A stretch of DNA of 48,985 nucleotides, from positions 1-48,985 of the forward strand of contig DATALZ010000028.1 in the NCBI GenBank assembly GCA_036260805.1, written 5' to 3'. This stretch comes from Thermocaproicibacter sp036260805. GTDB lineage: Bacteria > Bacillota > Clostridia > Oscillospirales > Acutalibacteraceae. The notes below the pieces were generated by a model. The model saw only the letters and a program-made list of their open reading frames with translations, ran no database searches and was not told the DNA's origin. The position numbers and the translations under genes were made by a program. Position 1 is the stretch's first letter. Each line of letters begins with the position of its first letter. This document shows, one piece after another, positions 7,866-16,044 of this stretch.

Positions 7866-7891
7866 GGACAATCGAAAGATTGTCCTTTTTT
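7866..7891 (+). terminator. Intrinsic terminator
   Basis: GGACAATC (7866-7873), loop GAAA, GATTGTCC (7878-7885), then six T residues. This textbook Rho-independent terminator on the plus strand lies 15 nt after the small frame ending at 7850. Confidence 0.85.
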
Positions 7892-7945
7892 GCCCATTTT
7901 ACGGATTCATGGATAGGGATAGCTCTTGACACTGTCCTGCCCGAT

Positions 7946-7966
7946 TCGGTAATTCCATCTTACCGA
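7946..7966. repeat. Short inverted repeat in the 7892-8027 spacer
   Basis: TCGGTAA (7946-7952) and TTACCGA (7960-7966) flank 7 nt. Apart from this and the neighbouring terminators, nothing was recognised between 7892 and 8027. Confidence 0.4.
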
Positions 7967-8027
7967 AATCAAGCAGGCTATATTGTAATATGTTCTTACC
8001 AAACCCCTTATGTTTTCTTGTAATATG

Positions 8028-8057
8028 AAAATTCCGCCCTTAGATAGGCGGAATTTT
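8028..8057 (-). terminator. Hairpin terminator after the carboxypeptidase gene
   Basis: AAAATTCCGCC (8028-8038) pairs exactly with GGCGGAATTTT (8047-8057) around an 8-nt loop. With A and T runs on both sides it can end transcription in either direction. It lies 30 nt past the minus-strand stop at 8087. Confidence 0.8.
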
Positions 8058-8086
8058 GTGTCTGCATTCAAATAAAGCATAGCTTT

Positions 8087-9064
8087 CTAATTTAATTCTT
8101 TATAGACTTCACGTGCATCGTCAATATCGTACTGTTCAGTTTCGTGGTCCCCTTTTGCGCCGGCAGTAACGAGAATGTATTCCTTCCCATATATTTTGGC
8201 AAGGCTGGCGAGGCAAAGTCCGGCCTCTTCGGTGTATCCCGTTTTGCCACCGAGAATTTCTCCGCCCGGGAGTGTATGATCCTTTAGGTTTTGGGACAGG
8301 GTGCTGGTAAAGGTAATGCCGTCCGGGTGTTTATTGGTGGCTGCTGTAGAATGGCGGGATGACGTGAAAATTTTCCGGAATGTTTTATTTTGGAGCGCAT
8401 AACTGAGAAGAATTGACAAATCTTTCACCGTTGTGTAGTGATTTTCGCTTTGCAGCCCGGTCGAGTTTGCAAAATGGGTGTTGCTCATACCAAGCTGTTT
8501 CGCTTTTTGATTCATTTTTTCTACAAAATTTTGTTCCGAGCCGGCAATATCATCTGCAAGACCAATGCAGCACTCCGCACCGCTCGGCAGCAAAGCACCA
8601 TATATAAGATCGAGCACCTGGACTTTTTCTCCGGGCTGAAACCCTGCCATGGAAGCGTCGGATTTATAAAGCGGTTGAAAAATAGATGAGGAAAGTTGGA
8701 CCTTTTTTTGCAGATCCGGCAGGGTTTCAATCGCTACGATTGCCGTCATCATTTTTGTCAGCGAAGCGGGGTAAATCTTTTCGTCATTCTGCTTCTGCAT
8801 TAGCACAGCCTTATCGCTCAGACGGACAAGAATCGCACAAGGGCTGTGCAGGTTTTCCTTATCAATCAAAATAGGTGTGTCAGGGTTTTGTGGTATCAGA
8901 GTAAGGGACGAACCAGAATCAACGGGTTGAGTGACATTGATGGCTCCGTTTGCCTTTTCCTGCAGGCTGTTAAGAATAGGCGGGCCGAATTTGAATATCG
9001 CAGCGGAGATAACCGCAATCAAAATAATGAACAGGTAACGGGATCTTTTCTTTCTGTAATGCAA
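8087..9064 (-). CDS. Serine-type D-Ala-D-Ala carboxypeptidase (peptidase S11)
   Basis: A penicillin-binding protein that removes the terminal D-Ala from peptidoglycan stem peptides outside the membrane. From the TTG at 9064 (AAGGAG 11 nt upstream) it has 325 residues: an uncleaved-looking anchor at ~10-27, then SLTK as the SxxK motif at ~101-104 and KTGYT at ~274-278. The second motif reads SGAECC (~161) instead of the usual SGN, so the Asn is replaced by Ala. An in-frame TTG at 9121 would add 19 residues. It follows the VanS-like gene, and the repeats at 9136-9168 suggest control by VanR. By position it could lower D-Ala-D-Ala targets, as VanY does, although VanY is a metallopeptidase. Confidence 0.88.
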   Translation of the reverse strand: MHYRKKRSRYLFIILIAVISAAIFKFGPPILNSLQEKANGAINVTQPVDSGSSLTLIPQNPDTPILIDKENLHSPCAILVRLSDKAVLMQKQNDEKIYPASLTKMMTAIVAIETLPDLQKKVQLSSSIFQPLYKSDASMAGFQPGEKVQVLDLIYGALLPSGAECCIGLADDIAGSEQNFVEKMNQKAKQLGMSNTHFANSTGLQSENHYTTVKDLSILLSYALQNKTFRKIFTSSRHSTAATNKHPDGITFTSTLSQNLKDHTLPGGEILGGKTGYTEEAGLCLASLAKIYGKEYILVTAGAKGDHETEQYDIDDAREVYKELN

Positions 9065-9135
9065 CTGTAAAACAGCTCCTTGATTTTTGTTACCTTTATT
9101 TAACTGCAAGTTCGCCTGCAATGTTGAAAGTCTAT

Positions 9136-9168
9136 CTTAGAAATCTCTTAAGATTCTCTTATGACGGA
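9136..9168 (-). promoter_or_regulatory. Three 11-bp direct repeats before the carboxypeptidase gene (probable VanR-type box)
   Basis: CTTAGAAATCT (9136-9146), CTTAAGATTCT (9147-9157) and CTTATGACGGA (9158-9168) follow one another at an exact 11-bp pitch with core CTTANGA. OmpR/PhoB-type regulators bind such repeats. The same core repeats occur before the response-regulator gene at 11061-11082. The box overlaps the last codons of the kinase gene. Confidence 0.55.
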
Positions 9169-10295
9169 AGCTCCACCGTAAATATGGTGCGTTCCGAATT
9201 GCTCTCCGCTGTGATCGTACCGTTGTGGGCCGTCACGATTTCTTTTGCAATGGCGAGGCCGAGACCTGCGCCTCCGGTGTTGGAAGAACGGGATGAGTCC
9301 AGACGATAGAATTTTTCGAAAATCGTATCCAGCTTTTGCGGCGGAATCGGTTCTCCGTGGTCTGTAAAGGTAATTACAATATTATTATTCCGTTGGATTG
9401 CTGAAATATCAATTATGCTGTTCTCGAAGCTGTAGGCAATCGCATTTTTGAGGATGTTGTTGAAGACTCGGGCCAGTTTGTCCGCGTCTCCCGTCAGAGT
9501 GAGGTCTTCCGGCACATGGACGGTGGCCTTTCTTCCTCTCGGGACCAGCATGGGGTAAAATTCGTCCGCCATCTGCCGGAGCATCAAAGAAAGGTTGACT
9601 TTGCTCTTATTCAGCACAAGAGACTGTAAGTTAAAACGGGTTATATCGAAAAATTCGTTGATGAGTACTTCCAGCCGGTATGCTTTTTGCAGAGCAACAT
9701 CAGTGTATTTTTCTTTTTGTTTTTCCGGCATGTCCGGTGCTTCATTCAAAAGACAGAGGTATCCGATCACGGATGCCAACGGCGTCTTGAGGTCATGTGC
9801 AAGATAAGTAATCAGGTCGTTCTTTCGCTGCATTTCAGCCTGAGCAAGCTGGCGGCTGTGCTGTTCCATCTCTTTCAACTGCATCAGTTGAAATTTGAAT
9901 TCTTCGTATCCATTTGGCAAGGTAGGCAGAGTTTGATCCGACTCAAGAACCTGCCGCATTACATCTGATATTTGGTGCATGATTTGTCTGGCTGTTTTTT
10001 TTGCGGAACCGAAATAGATCAGGCAGCATATAAGGGCTATGGCTGCGACTGCGCAAATGGATGCAACACAGATAAATTCTTTCACGGCAAGCCAATCGAG
10101 CCGCGTGTCAACAACAGCACCGGGAATGCCCTGATAGGTACGCGTGTGCTCTATGATAAACGTATCTTTGAACCAGTCGCCAAACATATGGTCGGTGATT
10201 CCGGTGTCCAGAAGATATAAAGCACAAAAGCTCAAAAAGATAGAAGCTGCTACGACCAGAAGTGTTTTTACTGCCGTATTTGATTTACTTTTCAA
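9159..10295 (-). CDS. VanS-like sensor histidine kinase
   Basis: A 378-residue membrane kinase. TM1 is ~10-30 and TM2 ~73-95, with a short extracellular loop between. The HisKA motif YLAHDLKTPLASVIGYL places the phospho-acceptor at His167. The ATPase domain has the N box (NNILKNAIAYS, ~279-289), DHG (312-314) and GGAGLGLAIA (~341-350). The HisKA segment is strongly of VanS type. Its TTG start overlaps the response-regulator gene by 11 nt, so the two are co-translated. No vanH, ligase or vanX genes are nearby, so the signal is probably cell-envelope stress rather than full glycopeptide resistance. Confidence 0.9.
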   Translation of the reverse strand: MKSKSNTAVKTLLVVAASIFLSFCALYLLDTGITDHMFGDWFKDTFIIEHTRTYQGIPGAVVDTRLDWLAVKEFICVASICAVAAIALICCLIYFGSAKKTARQIMHQISDVMRQVLESDQTLPTLPNGYEEFKFQLMQLKEMEQHSRQLAQAEMQRKNDLITYLAHDLKTPLASVIGYLCLLNEAPDMPEKQKEKYTDVALQKAYRLEVLINEFFDITRFNLQSLVLNKSKVNLSLMLRQMADEFYPMLVPRGRKATVHVPEDLTLTGDADKLARVFNNILKNAIAYSFENSIIDISAIQRNNNIVITFTDHGEPIPPQKLDTIFEKFYRLDSSRSSNTGGAGLGLAIAKEIVTAHNGTITAESNSERTIFTVELPS

Positions 10296-10983
10296 TTTTA
10301 TAGCCGACCCCCCATACGGTCTTGATGTATTTGGGATGCTCTGCGGAATCGTTCATTTTCTCGCGCAGATGCCGAATGTGCACCATTACTGTGTTGTTGC
10401 TGTTGCTGTAGTATTTTTCACCCCAAATATCCCGGAACAGTTTTTCCGAACTTACCACATGACCGCGATTCAAGCTGAGAACCCATAAAATTGAAAATTC
10501 CGTTGGCGTTAGGGACAGCGGCCTTTCATTAAGGGTGCATTCGTGTGTATCTTGATTCAAAATCAAACCGGAAAAAGAAAGAATAGATTCTTCCCGATCC
10601 GGTTCACTGGAATTGTATCGGGTGAACCTTCGAAGCTGCGCTTTGACGCGGGCGACGAGTTCCAGAGGTTGAAACGGCTTTGTAACATAATCGTCTGCCC
10701 CGAGCGTCAGACCGGTGATTTTATCCATTTCATCCTCTTTTGCCGTCAACATAATAACGGGGAAATTGTGTTTTTCCCGGATCCGCCGGCAAAGATCAAA
10801 CCCGCTGATATCCGGCAGCATTACATCAAGAATCGCAAGATCAATTTGCTGCGATTCTACACTCTGAATGGCATCTTCACCGTTATAAAATTTATGTACG
10901 GTGAATCCTTCGTTGCTTAAGTATACTTCCACTAAATCCGCTATGGCCTGCTCATCGTCTACTACTAAGATTTCAGCTTCCAT
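10285..10983 (-). CDS. VanR-like OmpR-family response regulator
   Basis: 232 residues from the ATG at 10983, which has AGGAG upstream; an alternative ATG lies at 11034. The receiver domain has acidic Asp9/Asp10, phospho-acceptor Asp53 in ILDVMLPD, and a TKPF lysine near 102. A C-terminal winged helix ends VWGVGYKIEK. It is partner to the VanS-like kinase encoded directly downstream. Likely targets are its own operon and the S11 carboxypeptidase gene, because both carry CTTANGA repeats at 11-bp spacing. Confidence 0.92.
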   Translation of the reverse strand: MEAEILVVDDEQAIADLVEVYLSNEGFTVHKFYNGEDAIQSVESQQIDLAILDVMLPDISGFDLCRRIREKHNFPVIMLTAKEDEMDKITGLTLGADDYVTKPFQPLELVARVKAQLRRFTRYNSSEPDREESILSFSGLILNQDTHECTLNERPLSLTPTEFSILWVLSLNRGHVVSSEKLFRDIWGEKYYSNSNNTVMVHIRHLREKMNDSAEHPKYIKTVWGVGYKIEK

Positions 10984-11060
10984 ACGGGTTATCACTCCTT
11001 TTTCCGCTAAACTTCCATGATAATTATAAGGCAAAGGACAAAAGTGAGCCTGTCTATTTT

Positions 11061-11082
11061 CTTATGAAAGTCTTAAGATTTT
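11061..11082 (-). promoter_or_regulatory. Two 11-bp direct repeats upstream of the vanR-like gene
   Basis: CTTATGAAAGT (11061-11071) is followed at once by CTTAAGATTTT (11072-11082). Both match the CTTANGA core seen three times at 9136-9168, and the 10-mer TCTTAAGATT is identical at both places. A TATAAT-like sequence lies between this box and the gene on the minus strand. Autoregulation is inferred. Confidence 0.5.
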
Positions 11083-11300
11083 ATGAAGATGTTTTCAAAT
11101 CGTTGGACTTCTCTATTTACAATATATACGGAAGTTATATAAAAAGCAATTTTGACATCAACTTAGAATGACAAACAAAGGCGAGATTTGAAGAAATGAA
11201 GAGTGATAAGTAGGTCATCGTTGTACCCATAATGCTTATCCCGATGTAGCCTAAGCGAAAATAATCCTTAAGCTATGCTGGTGAGAATAAAAATCAGGTG

Positions 11301-11371
11301 CAATAAAACATCCTTTTGTTAAATAGATGCAGGTCTGTAAACCGCATGAAAAACAAAAGGATGTTTTATTG
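11301..11371 (-). terminator. Perfect 20-bp inverted repeat downstream of ABC permease
   Basis: Arms at 11301-11320 and 11352-11371 are exact inverse copies (CAATAAAACATCC.. and ..GGATGTTTTATTG) around 31 nt. It lies 54 nt past the stop of the permease on the minus strand and may stop that transcript, but the arms are unusually long and lack a clean T run. It could also be a small non-autonomous repeat. The rest of the 11094-11424 gap holds nothing recognised. Confidence 0.55.
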
Positions 11372-11424
11372 AGTAACATATGAAGCTTAATACATTCAAA
11401 GAATTAGCACATTGAAATGCTTCT

Positions 11425-12219
11425 TCAGACGTTTAAGTCCCTCTTTTCATAAAAGAAGTAGGTGGATGCGGTAAAGACAGCAACCAGGATAATGGAGAGT
11501 GCCACGATGCCGGGGCTCAGGCCGTTGCCTGCAATGATGCGGTTATAGCTGAAATATTTGAAAGGCGAAAGCACATTCAAAGCATTTAGGCGGTCGTTGA
11601 AGTTTGTTATTGCGCTGATAATATATGCTCCAATTACGGTACTGGAGGCAATGGAACCCGCGCCCTTCGAATTCCTCATAAAAGCCGAGAGCAGAGCTCC
11701 GAGCGACAGGAAGATCAGCTGAATAACGAGCATGCTCAGGAAAAATACAACGATTTCACCGGTAATATCTTTTCCCTTGTTATATGCAGCCACCATTCCG
11801 ATGGAAGTAACCATGGTAACTATGTTGAGAATAACGATATTTACAAAGGCGGCTGAAAGTTTGGAAGTAACAATGGAAAATCTGGATACCGGTTTCACTA
11901 CCAAAAATTCAGTCGTCTTGTCACGTTCTTCCTTCGCAAGAATGCCGCTGCCCAAAATTGCTGCATGGATAGCGGCTGCAACTGCTAAATAAAGAAACAG
12001 AAATGCAAAAAAGCCGCTCATTGTCGTGACGTCCAGGGAACCCATCCCGAATAATGCTTTTATGGACTGCGGCAAGTCTTTGATCACCTGACTGCTTGTT
12101 CCGCCGGAAGAATACGCCGTATATTTGGCCATACCGCTTATTACTCCGATAATCATGCAGGCGCACCAGATGATCAGGGCTTTTCGGTTTGCTTTCATTT
12201 CTCTGAAAAATATATTCAT
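11425..12219 (-). CDS. ABC-2 type transporter permease
   Basis: A 264-residue membrane protein with about six hydrophobic segments. The cytosolic segment EERDKTTEFLVVKPVSR, between the second and third, is typical of ABC-2 permeases for drugs or lipids. The ATG at 12219 has GAGGAG 7 nt upstream; an in-frame TTG at 12234 is less likely. It is last in a four-gene operon (TetR regulator, ATPase, two permeases). It resembles the upstream permease (shared FLVVKPVSR/FLLVKPVSRISIVTAK region), so the pair probably forms a heterodimeric membrane domain from a duplication. Substrate unknown. Confidence 0.88.
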   Translation of the reverse strand: MNIFFREMKANRKALIIWCACMIIGVISGMAKYTAYSSGGTSSQVIKDLPQSIKALFGMGSLDVTTMSGFFAFLFLYLAVAAAIHAAILGSGILAKEERDKTTEFLVVKPVSRFSIVTSKLSAAFVNIVILNIVTMVTSIGMVAAYNKGKDITGEIVVFFLSMLVIQLIFLSLGALLSAFMRNSKGAGSIASSTVIGAYIISAITNFNDRLNALNVLSPFKYFSYNRIIAGNGLSPGIVALSIILVAVFTASTYFFYEKRDLNV

Positions 12220-12239
12220 AGTCAAACTCCTCAATCTAT

Positions 12240-13043
12240 TTAGCCCACGGCGTGAATATCCTTTTTCATATAGATGATATAGGTGACGAATATGGCAATG
12301 ATTACAACGGCCGCCCCGGTTAACATATAGGGTGCCTCATACGCCGAATGCTGAAGAATGTAGGAAATATCAAAATATTTGAATGGAGAGAGATAACGGG
12401 CTGTCTCATTGCTGCTACCGGCGGCGACCAATGCGCCGATCATGTAAAATCCGAAAACGACGCCTAATGAAATAGGAAGTGTACTTTTGAGCTTTTGAAA
12501 GAACACCGAAATGACGATACCAAGCGAAAAGAAGATAACCTGCAGGAAAAATAACGTGAGATTGATCATAAAAAACAGTTTGCCGCTGAAATCGGACATT
12601 TTGACGGTGTTCGTAATCGCAAATGACGCTGCGTAATAAACTATGTCAGTAGCAATGAATATGGTGAGCGCTGCCAGAAGCTTTGCAGTGACAATCGAAA
12701 TGCGTGATACCGGCTTGACAAGCAGAAAATCCGCCGTTCGTTCCCGTGATTCCTTGGACAGGATGGAAGCACCGAGATGCATGCCCTGAATAGCACCGCA
12801 TAGCGTGACAAACGAAAATGCAAACGAATAAAACCCTAATATCGATGTGATGTAGGCAAGATTAATGCCCAACATTGCCCTCACAGCCGGCGGATATCCA
12901 CCCAAAAGCTTTTGAAAATTCTGCGCGTCTCTGGTCATGCTGGGGTAGAGGGACAGATAAAGCGCAGCAATCGCAGTCAGAACGCATGTCCATATTGTTG
13001 CGGACTTACGCAGAGACTTGAGTTCGTACAGATACATATTCAT
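12240..13043 (-). CDS. ABC-2 type transporter permease
   Basis: A 267-residue permease with about six TM segments and the conserved ESRERTADFLLVKPVSR segment after TM2. It starts only 5 nt after the ATPase stop and ends 20 nt before the next permease start, so it is translated as part of one operon. Together with the paralogue downstream and the ATPase upstream it forms a complete exporter. Being under TetR control suggests an induced drug or lipid efflux pump. No substrate can be read from sequence. Confidence 0.88.
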   Translation of the reverse strand: MNMYLYELKSLRKSATIWTCVLTAIAALYLSLYPSMTRDAQNFQKLLGGYPPAVRAMLGINLAYITSILGFYSFAFSFVTLCGAIQGMHLGASILSKESRERTADFLLVKPVSRISIVTAKLLAALTIFIATDIVYYAASFAITNTVKMSDFSGKLFFMINLTLFFLQVIFFSLGIVISVFFQKLKSTLPISLGVVFGFYMIGALVAAGSSNETARYLSPFKYFDISYILQHSAYEAPYMLTGAAVVIIAIFVTYIIYMKKDIHAVG

Positions 13044-13048
13044 CGGGT

Positions 13049-13930
13049 TCAGCCTTCCTTTGCATAATAATGCAGGAAAATTTCCTCAAGGTCAGGTTCT
13101 ACGATGGAAATATTGCGCAGTTCGGTTTCGGCAATCTTTTGCATTATGGTATTGATGTTGCCTCTGTAAATGAATTTGACCTCGTTTCCATTCACCTCAA
13201 GATTGCTGACCCCATCGAGCCTAAAGGCATCTTCGGGGGCGGCTGCCTTGGTTTCTATGCTGAACCTTTTATAACTGTTCTCCTGCAGGGCGCTCATCTT
13301 TTCAAGCTTCATAATTTTGCCATCCTTGATAAATGCGACACGGCTGCACATTTTTTGTACCTCGCTGAGAATGTGGGAAGAAAAAAAGATGGTTACGCCT
13401 TTTTTATTTTCCTCTGCAAGAAGTTTGAAAAATCTTTGCTGCATCAGCGGGTCGAGACCGCTGGTGGGCTCGTCAAGGATGATCAGTTTCGGTTCATGAA
13501 GCAGCCCCTGCACGATGCCGACTTTTTTCTTATTGCCGAAGGACAGGTCGTCAATCCTTTTCTTTAGATCCAAATCCATGATCTCGGCAAGTTCCCGGAT
13601 GCGCTTTGTGCAGTCTTTTTTATAAAAACTCGCCGAGTATTTGAGCAGATCAATCACTCGCATATGGTCGTAATAGAAGACTTCTGAAGGCAGGTAACCG
13701 ATTTCCTGCCTTACCTCGGGGTGCTCTGTGCAGTTTTTGCCAAAGATGACAGCGCTGCCGCTTGAAGGGTAGATCAGCCCGAGCAGTGTGCGAATCGTTG
13801 TCGATTTGCCTGCTCCGTTGGGCCCAATGAACCCAAAAACCTCGCCCTGCTCAACATTTAGATTTATATCGATAATTCCCCTGGATTTGCCATAACTTTT
13901 TGTGAGATTTTTGATTTCGATGACGTTCAT
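13049..13930 (-). CDS. ABC transporter ATP-binding protein
   Basis: A 293-residue ATPase energising the two permeases encoded next. Walker A is GPNGAGKST (~36-44), a degenerate signature is LSFGNKKKV (usually LSGGQ), Walker B is LIILDEPTSGLDP and the switch is FFSSHILSEV. The ~80-residue C-terminal extension is typical of ABC-2 exporter ATPases such as the drug (DrrA/CcmA-like) type. The ATG at 13930 is preceded by GGAGGGT-like purines. It lies 64 nt after the TetR gene on the same strand. Confidence 0.93.
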   Translation of the reverse strand: MNVIEIKNLTKSYGKSRGIIDINLNVEQGEVFGFIGPNGAGKSTTIRTLLGLIYPSSGSAVIFGKNCTEHPEVRQEIGYLPSEVFYYDHMRVIDLLKYSASFYKKDCTKRIRELAEIMDLDLKKRIDDLSFGNKKKVGIVQGLLHEPKLIILDEPTSGLDPLMQQRFFKLLAEENKKGVTIFFSSHILSEVQKMCSRVAFIKDGKIMKLEKMSALQENSYKRFSIETKAAAPEDAFRLDGVSNLEVNGNEVKFIYRGNINTIMQKIAETELRNISIVEPDLEEIFLHYYAKEG

Positions 13931-13994
13931 AAATGGACCCTCCCGTTTTTCATAAATTTAGATAGAGCTTCATCCAGCATAATGATTATGTTGA

Positions 13995-14615
13995 TTAAAG
14001 GTACTCTTCCTTATAAAGGTTGTTTTTCAGCATATGGACGCAGTCTTCAAAATTCTTAAATATGGTATCAAGATCAGTTTCTGTTTTTAACGGTGACATA
14101 TTCATATATCCATAGGCAAACCCTGTGAGCATCTTCATAACGAGTTTCGGATCAACACCGTCTTTAAATTTTGATGCATCCATGTCGTCAAGGATCAATC
14201 CCTGTCTGAATTTTTCCCCATCTTCACTTGAAAAAATGGCCTGTAAATCTGCTCTCACTTCTGGGTCTGTTTCAAAATACGCGCTGTTAAGGTATGAGAG
14301 AATTGCAGGGTGCTTTTTCATCACTGAAATTTTGATATCCGCCGCAAGCATGATTTTGTCGAAGAAATCCGTCACGCTTCTATTGAACTTTTCATGAATC
14401 TCATTTGTGAGCGTATGAGCACACATATCAAATAGAAAGAGATACAATGATTTTTTATTCCCAAAGTAATGAAATACCATGGCCTTTGAGATTCCGGCTG
14501 CGGACGCTATGTCACTCACGGATGTTTTCTTATAACCATTAGTACCGAAAATGGAAAGGGCGGCATCAATAATGGTATTCTGCTTCTCAATAGGCAAGCT
14601 AAAAAACTTTTCCAA
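13995..14615 (-). CDS. TetR-family transcriptional regulator
   Basis: A 206-residue one-component repressor. The N-terminal helix-turn-helix region reads IIDAALSIFGTNGYKKTSVSDIA, SAAGISKAMVFHYFGNKKSLY, and the C-terminal ligand domain is variable. The frame stays open up to 14693, but a strong promoter lies at 14659-14687, so a start there would precede the transcript. The TTG at 14615, after GAGGCG, is chosen instead. Palindromes overlap that promoter, so it probably represses itself and the downstream ABC exporter. Confidence 0.85.
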   Translation of the reverse strand: MEKFFSLPIEKQNTIIDAALSIFGTNGYKKTSVSDIASAAGISKAMVFHYFGNKKSLYLFLFDMCAHTLTNEIHEKFNRSVTDFFDKIMLAADIKISVMKKHPAILSYLNSAYFETDPEVRADLQAIFSSEDGEKFRQGLILDDMDASKFKDGVDPKLVMKMLTGFAYGYMNMSPLKTETDLDTIFKNFEDCVHMLKNNLYKEEYL

Positions 14616-14637
14616 CAAAATCGCCTCACAAATAAAT

Positions 14638-14687
14638 AAACCGAATTGGTTTATGACAAGAATATCACTATAAACCGATTCGGTCAA
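14638..14687 (-). promoter_or_regulatory. Promoter with TetR-type operators
   Basis: On the minus strand, TTGACC (14682-14687) and TATTCT (14659-14664) are separated by 17 nt. ACCGATTCGGT (14674-14684) is a perfect palindrome across the -35 and spacer. A second related site, AAACC-N5-GGTTT (14638-14652), sits at the expected start of transcription. The arrangement strongly suggests autorepression by the adjacent TetR protein. Confidence 0.7.
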
Positions 14688-14856
14688 TATCAAATTTTAC
14701 ACATTATCAGAAAGACCACATTATGGCGTCAGGGGCAGTGGAGAGAAGTATACACTGCAAATGACGATTTTTTCAGCCTTTTGAAGGGCTGAGGGAACAT
14801 GCCTTTGACGCCGCGGAAGTACCACCGGTTTGTCAGTGGGTATCTATTCTAAATTG

Positions 14857-16044
14857 TTACGCTGTTTTCAATGCATGATGATTGTAGATATTAAAGAATA
14901 GCATATATGCAAGGATAACAATTGCAACCACAGAATAACACCAGATGATGCCAAGATAATTTGTAAGAATTCCTCCTAGAGTTGGGCCAATCATCATGCC
15001 TATCGAATAGGCTGTATTGTAAATGGAAAAAGATGCTCCAAACGAATTTGTGCCGCTCCTCTGGGAAATTTCTGCGAATTCCGGCAAACAGGGCGTAATT
15101 GCAGTCCCCATTCCGACACCAAGAAAAACAAGGACGATTGCCACAAGCCAGGCGGTGTTTGAAAGAGCGATAAAGGGAAAGCAAATTGCTGCTAATATCA
15201 TCCCCGCTGTCATCGCTTTGTAATGCCCAATACGTTGAGACAAGGAACCTATTACCGGCGCGCTTATTGCATAGGCTAATGTTGGTATTGCAAAGAGTAA
15301 ACCCGTTACACCTGAAGAAATATTCATCCCTTTTTGCAGCCGCAACGGCAGGGTTGGCTCAAGAACACATGGGATAGATGCCCCAATAATAACAACTCCG
15401 ATAATAATCAGCAGTCTGCGATTTTTCAGCAAGTTCAAAGACGACAGTAAGCTTTCCGACTTTTCGTGAGGGACATCTTTAATCAGCAGAATTCTTAAAA
15501 GGCCATCAATAATAGCTAATCCGGTTGCAGCAAGAAATGGTACTTTATAACCACCAAACTGATACAGCCATCCGCCAACCGTGGGCCCAATCAAAGTGCC
15601 AATCGATTGCCCGGATAACGCGATGCCCATTACTTTGCCTCGTTCCTGCGATGGAAAGAGATCGGCTAACAGCGCAAAACCAGCCGTCCATGTAATTGCA
15701 GCAGAAATACCTTGAAGGGAACGTGCCAAGACAAGCATCCAAAATTGTTTGGCAAAAGCGTAGAGTAAAGTAGCTCCGGCAAGCCCTAAAAGTCCCCAAA
15801 GCATCGGCCCTTTACGACCGATTTTATCAGACAGTATTCCGAAAATTGGCGTCGCCACAAAAAGGGCAATAGCATAGCTGCCGAAGAGCAAGCCGATTGC
15901 TGTTTGTGATACTCCCAATGAAAGCGCATATCCCGGCAAAATTGGAACTACCAGCCCATAGACAAGCATATCCGTAAAGATTGCGAGTGTAACAACGATA
16001 AGGCCATTCCGTTGTGATTTTTTACTGATCATTTGGTTTTCCAT
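14857..16044 (-). CDS. MFS drug efflux transporter
   Basis: A 395-residue major facilitator protein with 12 predicted TM segments of the DHA1 drug:H+ antiporter type. The loop 2-3 motif is FGILSDKIGRKGP, and TM5 contains the antiporter-like GQSIGTLIGPTVGGWL. The ATG at 16044 has GGAGG 7 nt upstream. It overlaps the end of the PadR gene by 23 nt, so the regulator is translated first and the pump follows. Likely a PadR-controlled multidrug efflux pump; substrates unknown. The 14694-14856 gap downstream shows a CAGCC/GGCTG stem but no convincing terminator. Confidence 0.9.
   Translation of the reverse strand: MENQMISKKSQRNGLIVVTLAIFTDMLVYGLVVPILPGYALSLGVSQTAIGLLFGSYAIALFVATPIFGILSDKIGRKGPMLWGLLGLAGATLLYAFAKQFWMLVLARSLQGISAAITWTAGFALLADLFPSQERGKVMGIALSGQSIGTLIGPTVGGWLYQFGGYKVPFLAATGLAIIDGLLRILLIKDVPHEKSESLLSSLNLLKNRRLLIIIGVVIIGASIPCVLEPTLPLRLQKGMNISSGVTGLLFAIPTLAYAISAPVIGSLSQRIGHYKAMTAGMILAAICFPFIALSNTAWLVAIVLVFLGVGMGTAITPCLPEFAEISQRSGTNSFGASFSIYNTAYSIGMMIGPTLGGILTNYLGIIWCYSVVAIVILAYMLFFNIYNHHALKTA

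Noticed and set aside
9159..10983. Functional glycopeptide-resistance cluster
   Set aside because: VanR/VanS-like proteins are present, but no vanH, D-Ala-D-Lac/Ser ligase or vanX is in the window.
14765..14800. CAGCC/GGCTG hairpin after the MFS gene as a terminator
   Set aside because: The T run precedes the stem on the plus strand, and A residues follow it on the minus strand, so it cannot be intrinsic for either direction.
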